Assembly (NCBI RefSeq): GCF_050003625.1
Contig: NC_134397.1
Location: forward strand, 269,260,070 to 269,324,069
Direction of reading: 5' to 3'
DNA from: Haematobia irritans
Lineage: Eukaryota > Arthropoda > Insecta > Diptera > Muscidae
Length of the DNA stretch: 64,000 bases
Shown here: piece by piece, positions 59,080 through 64,000 of the stretch
How positions within the stretch are numbered: position 1 is the first letter of the stretch
How the letters are laid out: every line of letters starts with the position of its first letter
Made by a program: the position numbers and the translations under genes
Notes under the pieces: generated by a model
The model's input: only the letters and a program-made list of their open reading frames with translations
Databases searched by the model: none
What the model was told of the DNA's origin: nothing

Positions 59080-60382
59080 AAGGGTGATTCTTTTGAGGTT
59101 AGGATTTTCATGCATTAGTATTTGACAGATCACGTGGAATTTCAGACATGGTGTCAAAGAGAAAGATGCTCAGTATGCTTTGACATTTTATCATGAATAG
59201 ACTTACTAACGAGCAACGCTTGCAAATCATTGAATTTTATTACCAAAATCAGTCGGTTCGAAATGTGTTTCGCGCTTTACGTCCGATTTATGGTCTACAT
59301 AATCGACCAAGTGAGCAAACAATTAATGCGATTGTGACCAAGTTTCGCACTCAGTTTACTTTATTGGACATTAAACCAACCACACGAATGCGTACAGTGC
59401 GTACAGAAGAGAATATTGCGTCTGTTTCTGAGAGTGTTGCTGAAGACCGTGAAATGTCGATTCGTCGCCGTTCGCAGCAATTGGGTTTGTGTTATTCGAC
59501 CACATGGAAGATTTTACGCAAAGATCTTGGTGTAAAACCGTATAAAATACAGCTCGTGCAAGAACTGAAGCCGAACGATCTGCCACAACGTCGAATTTTC
59601 AGTGAATGGGCCCTAGAAAAGTTGGCAGAAAATCCGCTTTTTTATCGACAAATTTTGTTCAGCGATGAGGCTCATTTCTGGTTGAATGGCTACGTAAATA
59701 AGCAAAATTGCCGCATTTGGAGTGAAGAGCAACCAGAAGCCGTTCAAGAACTGCCCATGCATCCCGAAAAATGCACTGTTTGGTGTGGTTTGTACGCTGG
59801 TGGAATCATTGGACCGTATTTTTTCAAAGATGCTGTTGGACGCAACGTTACGGTGAATGGCGATCGCTATCGTTCGATGCTAACAAACTTTTTGTTGCCA
59901 AAAATGGAAGAACTGAACTTGGTTGACATGTGGTTTCAACAAGATGGCGCTACATGCCACACAGCTCGCGATGCTATGGCCATTTTGAGGGAAAACTTCG
60001 GAGAACAATTCATCTCAAGAAATGGACCGGTAAGTTGGCCACCAAGATCATGCGATTTGACGCCTTTAGACTATTTTTTGTGGGGCTACGTCAAGTCTAA
60101 AGTCTACAGAAATAAGCCAGCAACTATTACAGCTTTGGAAGACAACATTTCCGAAGAAATTCGGGCTATTCCGGCCGAAATGCTCGAAAAAGTTGCCCAA
60201 AATTGGACTTTCCGAATGGACCACCTAAGACGCAGCCGCGGTCAACATTTAAATGAAATTATCTTCAAAAAGTAAATGTCATGGACCAATCTAACGTTTC
60301 AAATAAAGAACCGATGAGATTTTGCAAATTTTATGCGTTTTTTTTTTTAAAAAAGTTATCAAGCTCTTAACAAATCACCCTT
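59080..60382 (+). mobile_element. DD41D Tc1/mariner element, full length (copy E)
   Basis: 1303 bp, ends AAGGGTGATTCTTTTGAGG and, inverted, AAGGGTGATTTGTTAAGAGC, with TA at 59078-59079 and 60383-60384. The HINE-II unit reads across it (GGCCATA|CTAGCGC). This is the only copy in the window with an intact transposase and is the plausible source type for copies A to D. Confidence 0.96.
59193..60275 (+). CDS. DD41D transposase, intact frame
   Basis: 360 residues, ATG at 59193, TAA at 60273-60275. A cut-and-paste DNA transposase of the Tc1/mariner group, acting in the nucleus on its own terminal repeats and inserting at TA. Residues about 1-115 form the DNA-binding part, with helix-turn-helix-like segments (LTNEQRLQIIEFYY; RRRSQQLGLCYSTTWKILRK). 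Residues 116-140 contain the linker (ELKPNDLPQRRIF). The catalytic domain has Asp158 (FSDEAHF), Asp251 (QQDGATCHTA) and Asp293 ([11 protein letters not shown]). The gap of 41 residues places it with the DD41D (rosa-like) elements. Compared with copies A and B it lacks one codon (Cys) after Gln20. No stop or frameshift. Copies A, B and D are very close in sequence, which suggests recent activity. Whether this copy is active is untested. Confidence 0.95.
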   Translation: MNRLTNEQRLQIIEFYYQNQSVRNVFRALRPIYGLHNRPSEQTINAIVTKFRTQFTLLDIKPTTRMRTVRTEENIASVSESVAEDREMSIRRRSQQLGLCYSTTWKILRKDLGVKPYKIQLVQELKPNDLPQRRIFSEWALEKLAENPLFYRQILFSDEAHFWLNGYVNKQNCRIWSEEQPEAVQELPMHPEKCTVWCGLYAGGIIGPYFFKDAVGRNVTVNGDRYRSMLTNFLLPKMEELNLVDMWFQQDGATCHTARDAMAILRENFGEQFISRNGPVSWPPRSCDLTPLDYFLWGYVKSKVYRNKPATITALEDNISEEIRAIPAEMLEKVAQNWTFRMDHLRRSRGQHLNEIIFKK

Positions 60383-60384
60383 TA

Positions 60385-60513
60385 CTAGCGCTATGTACCA
60401 AATTTCACCACGTACCAAATTTCAACCGGAGGTCTAATCTGGGGATCGGTTTAAATGGGGGATATATATTATTAAGACCGGTATAGACCAATTTTTGCAT
60501 GGGTGTTAGAGAC
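60385..60513 (-). mobile_element. HINE-II fragment (right of DD41D copy E)
   Basis: GTACCAAATTTCAACCGGAG then ATCGGTTTAAATGGGGG and GTTAGAGAC, stopping abruptly at the second hAT left end (60514). Confidence 0.78.
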
Positions 60514-61590
60514 TAGAGCATTGCATCGGTCATATATTTTTGTGTTCGAGAACATCTCGAAGCCCAACAAGTAAGGTAGAGATTTGTAGTCGTTCCCGTT
60601 TGGACCGATGTTTGTAAGTTCGAATACAACCATAACTCGTTCTCGTTTGTGTTGTATGAAACGGTCAATCAAACAACTTCAGTCTTCGGGATCAAACACA
60701 ACGAGTCAAATTGTTTTCGAAAACAAAGTGAAGAAATCGAGGATTTCGAATCTTTTTTTGCCCTCACGTAGTAACAATAACAACAACTTTTATATGTATT
60801 GTACGTTTGTTTAGTTGTAAGTTGATGGAAAGGCGCTTGTGTATGAATTAAAAAAAATAACATAAAGTGGACAAAACCTTCTGCATTTCTATGTAAAAAG
60901 GTATTAACAGCAAAACAAAATATTGCTCTAGTTTTTAGGAGAAACATTTGGGATGATCTTTTTGGGCATTATAGTAAGTAATCGTTAAAAATGCAATTCA
61001 CTTTTTCGTATAAAAAATAAGGGGCATTCGTATTTAAAGGAAATACAACATTTTTCCTTTTTCTATAGAAATAAAATTTTGACAAAATTTTCCATAGAAA
61101 TAAAATGTCGACAAAATTTTCTATTGAAATAAAATTTTCACAAATTTTTTTATAGAAATAAAATGTTGAAAAAATTTTCTAGAGAAATAAAATTTTGACC
61201 AAATTTTCTATAGAAATAAAATTTTTGATAAAATTTTCTATAGAAATAAAATTTTGATTACATTTTTTATAGAAATACGATGTGGACAAAATTTTCTATA
61301 GAAATACAATTTTGAAAAAATTTTCTATAGAAATAAAATGTTAATAATTTTCTAAAGAAATAAAAATTTTTTATAGATTTACTCGTTTGCGAATAAGTTC
61401 ATTGTTCTTTACTTCTAAAAAAATTTCCCTGAAGACGAACATCGGAGATGTTTCGAAATATTGGATAATATTAAATAAAATTACAACTCAAAAAAACAAC
61501 ATCTGTTTTTATTCATATGACCTCAATCCGAAATATACAAATATAATGTTGATAAAATTTTCTATAAAAATAAAATTTTGACAAAATTTT
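60514..61590. repeat. Second copy of the hAT left section
   Basis: Begins TAGAGCATTGCATCGGTC like 57543 and stays nearly identical for over 500 bp, with a handful of substitutions, then diverges in the number of satellite units. The preceding 8 bases are TTAGAGAC, different from the outer duplication. Confidence 0.85.
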
Positions 61591-61820
61591 CTATAGAAAT
61601 AAAATTTTGACAAAATTTTCTATAGAAATACAATTTGGATAGAATTTTCTATAGAAATAGAATTTTGATAAATTTTTTTATAGATGTTAACAACATTTTC
61701 TATAGAAGTAAAATTTTGACAAAATTTTCTATAGAAATAAAATTATGACAACATTTTTTATAGAAATAAAATTTTGATAAAATTTTCTAGAGAAATAAAA
61801 TTTTGATAAAATTTTCTATA
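61060..61820. repeat. 29-bp satellite blocks (second copy)
   Basis: Units of TTTCTATAGAAATAAAATTT, in two blocks around the duplicated hAT segment 61375-61540. The MITE at 61821 is inserted in the TATA of one unit, and two more units follow at 62601-62655. Confidence 0.85.
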
Positions 61821-62600
61821 CACTGTTAGAAAAATATGTTTTTCATATGTTCCGATATAAACAAAATGTGTTTCGGGCACAATTTTTAAACACAATACAT
61901 TTAAGTACAAACATGTAATGTTCCTAAACTAACACAAAATGTTTGGGACACATATGTTAATATGTTAGAATATATTATGTTTGGGGCATGAATATTTCAT
62001 AAAAATAATATGTGTGAATGTAAACATATATAAATTTACAAATTTCGAGTAAACATATATATGTTGGGATACTTTATTCAGAGAGCGACAGAGAGAGAGA
62101 GAGAGAGTTAGTATAGAGAAAGAAATAGAGATGGAAACCGGGAGGGTTGAATAAAGAGATATCAACATAACACAGCGAGAGAATGAAATGAGAGCAATTT
62201 CTGTGAAACCGCTTGTATGTTGTTTCGGAAAACTGTTTCATGATAAGGCCAAAAATTTAATATGCTTAAGTCTAAATAATATTTAATTTGAATATTAGAA
62301 TGAATATTCGGAACCAAGAGAATAGACATTTGAAAAAAAAACAGCATATTTGTATTACAGAAAAAGATGCGAAGAACTCAAAAATTTCGTGGAAGTGAAA
62401 ATTATGTGAGGGAATGAGCACAATCTTCTTTGGGGAATTCTCCCAAGCATATACTATTTTTGGACTCAAAATGCTTCCAAACATATAATATGCTCACATA
62501 AAACGAACATATTAATGTTTCGGCAGTATCCAATAATATATTTTCTTCCTGCAAAATATGTTTGGAACATATGTTAGAGAAGCGATTTTTTTTGAGGGTG
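61821..62600. mobile_element. TA-flanked MITE-like element, 780 bp, rich in AACATATGTT
   Basis: Starts CACTGTTAGAAAAATATG and ends TTTTTTTTGAGGGTG, with TA at 61819-61820 and 62601-62602. The satellite unit continues across. It contains several ACATATGTT palindromes and a GA-run at 62088-62107. The terminal inverse match is weak beyond CAC/GTG. Confidence 0.65.
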
Positions 62601-62655
62601 TAGAAATACAATGTTGATAAAATTTTCTATACAAATAAAATTTTGATAAAATATG

Positions 62656-62906
62656 GCCCGTTTGCAATACCATCCGACCTACATCAATGACAACTACTTA
62701 AGCCAAGTTTCAAGTCGATAGCTTGTTTCGTTCGGAAGTTAACGTGATTTCAACAGACGGTCGGACGGACATGCGTAGATCGACTCAGAATTTCACCGCG
62801 GCCCAGAATATACATACTTTATGGGGGGTCTTAGAGCAATATTTCGATGTATTACAAACGGAATGACAAACTTAATATACCCCCTTCCTATGGTGGATGG
62901 TATAAA
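62656..62906 (-). mobile_element. HINE-II 5'-end fragment
   Basis: GTTTCGTTCGGAAGTTAACG, CAGACGGTCGGACGGACATG, ATTACAAACGGAATGAC and the hairpin near CCTTCCTATGGTGG then ATGGTATAAAA. Joined on its left directly to satellite. Confidence 0.82.
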
Positions 62907-63575
62907 AAACAGACAAAAAATACAAAAATAAATTTACTTTTGATATTTACATATAAAAACATAACAAATTTAAACATTTACCTTGTTAGAATTACTCATT
63001 TTATCGTCAATAAGCTTAACTATTATTTACACACTTATATCTAAAGAAACACAAACTGTATGACTTCTTTTCTCATTAAGCATGAATCCATTTTTTGTCA
63101 TAACATACTCGAGAACTTTGCAAATTCCCGAAACTCCCGCTAAATGTTCGAGTAGTCTCGATTATCCCGTTTTACCAAATGCAATCGAATGTTTGCTTGC
63201 GACCGAGAATGGAAACTAATGCACAACTTCAATCATGTGACGTCACAACAACATTCACTCGATACTGAACTATTGGGTGTGATTCAAACCATGTCTCATT
63301 CATACATTTACATTCATTCGAACCGATTCGATCAAGCCAGTGTTCTCATTCTATTCATTCGATCAACGAAAATTATTCAGTCTTCTCGAACCGTTTCATG
63401 AGTGCAGTTGTGTGTGTTATGAATGAATGTTCTCATGCAATGCTCTAATATCGACTCAGGAGCCCACCCTGAGCATTTTTGCCAAAGGCGCCATGTGTCT
63501 ATTTCGTCTCCTTCTGGGTATTGCAAACATATGCACTAACTTATAATACCCTGTTCCACAGTGTGGCGCACTGTG

Positions 63576-63805
63576 CGAATGACACTAAAAAATTGTTGCA
63601 ATTTCGAAATTCCAATATTTTCATTCCAAATTTTCTATAACAAATTAATAAAAATGTTATATGTAATAAAAATACATAAATGATAAAAATAAATATTTTT
63701 AAACAAATTCAAGGGAAAATAATTATTTTTATATATCGCCGTTTAGTTAAGATAAAAATGTCGAAAATTAATGTATATTTATTAACGTTATTATTCATTT
63801 ATTCG
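63576..63805. other. Anonymous AT-rich sequence
   Basis: No feature recognised. Confidence 0.4.
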
Positions 63806-64000
63806 TGATCGAACTCCTCCCTATGTTTAGGAGTGTGGAGTTTGCCCTTTTCGCCAACATGAGTGTCGGTTGGTGAGAAATGCTTCAATAGAGAAATTCT
63901 CGATTGGGCCCGCGTTTCGGTGGGTCGAATCACAGGCATCCTCCGAATGTTTGGAGAAAAGCCTAGAAAAACTCCGCTTCAAAAAAGTGTCAGAAAAAGT
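63806..64000 (-). other. Less AT-rich edge segment with open minus-strand frames
   Basis: The last ~190 bases are clearly richer in G and C than the preceding DNA. Two minus-strand frames enter from the right edge and stay open for over 50 codons, to stops near 63822-63830 and 63807. This might be the end of a coding region or of a retroelement lying beyond the window. It has no recognisable motif, so no product is proposed. Confidence 0.25.

Larger units (their letters stand above)
57543..63447. mobile_element. hAT-like element, 5.9 kb, heavily nested and partly duplicated
   Basis: Inverted ends share TAGAGCATTGCAT. The perfect 8-bp duplication ATATCGAC is at 57535-57542 and 63448-63455, inside HINE-I. 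The left section (57543-58085 and 58240-58415) is repeated almost unchanged at 60514-61060 and 61375-61540, including a second left end at 60514, but only one right end exists. Other contents: satellite blocks, HINE-II pieces, the DD41D copy E and a TA-flanked MITE. The right section 62907-63447 is unique, with repeated CATTCATTCGAA/TCGATCAA motifs. No hAT transposase found. Confidence 0.8.
56465..63575 (-). mobile_element. HINE-I copy split by a 5.9-kb hAT-like element
   Basis: The 3' part (56465-57542, with hairpin AGTCGGGCGGAGCCGACT, the 3' block, four units and GGACAGACGGACATGG) continues at 63448-63575 with ATCGACTCAGGAGCCC, the AGAAGGAGACGAAATAGAC complement and the 5' hairpin near TTCCACAGTGTGGCGCA. 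The two parts rejoin cleanly across the hAT target duplication. Confidence 0.85.

Overview
This window looks like a repeat-dominated stretch of a higher (calyptrate, probably muscid) fly genome. Supporting evidence: AT-rich sequence with short introns; a mariner whose ends and transposase are very close to Himar1, the horn-fly (Haematobia irritans) irritans-subfamily element; an ITmD37E-type element; DD41D Tc1/mariner elements; and abundant DINE-1/INE-1-like (Helentron-associated, 'HINE') interspersed elements with the (GTCY)n microsatellite and a TATACCC hairpin end. The species cannot be fixed from the sequence alone.

Layout. 1-3560: array of a ~29-bp satellite with higher-order duplication. 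4347-7295: non-autonomous hAT element (8-bp target duplication, GCTCCGC-rich ends) carrying nested HINE and MITE sequence. 7304-12236: mostly anonymous, with AATTAATT-type MITEs. 12237-14440: a MITE split by a Himar1-like mariner. 14441-17765: SINE and HINE-I copies, one interrupted by a hAT MITE. 19633-21156 and 22604-24126: HINE-I and HINE-II. 24415-25069: MITE. 25865-26066: SINE. 26256-26522: possible signal-peptide exon. 27437-30080: HINE-II with satellite and a nested hAT. 30792-40750: the one protein-coding locus I trust. 43684-45840: long satellite array. 46707-47543: hAT. 49532-50401: three tandem ~290-bp units. 50754-51937: ITmD37E. 53131-54712: TA microsatellite with two DD41D copies. 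56465-63575: a HINE-I split by a 5.9-kb hAT that contains a partial self-duplication, satellite, HINE-II pieces and the only intact transposase in the window (59193-60275).

The host locus is the main biological interest. A three-exon gene (30792-31011, 33072-33199, 33281-33796) has matching splice phases. It predicts a 287-residue secreted protein: signal peptide, acidic Asp/Tyr-rich half with all six cysteines, a KKKRKK junction, then a cationic half with a long hydrophobic segment. I do not recognise the family. Downstream lies a paralogous exon 2/exon 3 pair (36414-36523, 40316-40750) with the same Cys pattern, but with a lost in-frame donor, an in-frame TAA, no visible exon 1, and an intron filled by a HINE-II, a SINE and a DD41D copy. 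It looks like a tandem duplicate being destroyed by transposons, or possibly an alternative exon cassette.

Most of the rest is transposons inserted into transposons. Exact target-site duplications (8 bp for hAT, TA for Tc1/mariner and MITEs, 11 bp for SINEs) allow the insertion order to be read. No rRNA, functional tRNA, CRISPR or prokaryotic feature is present.
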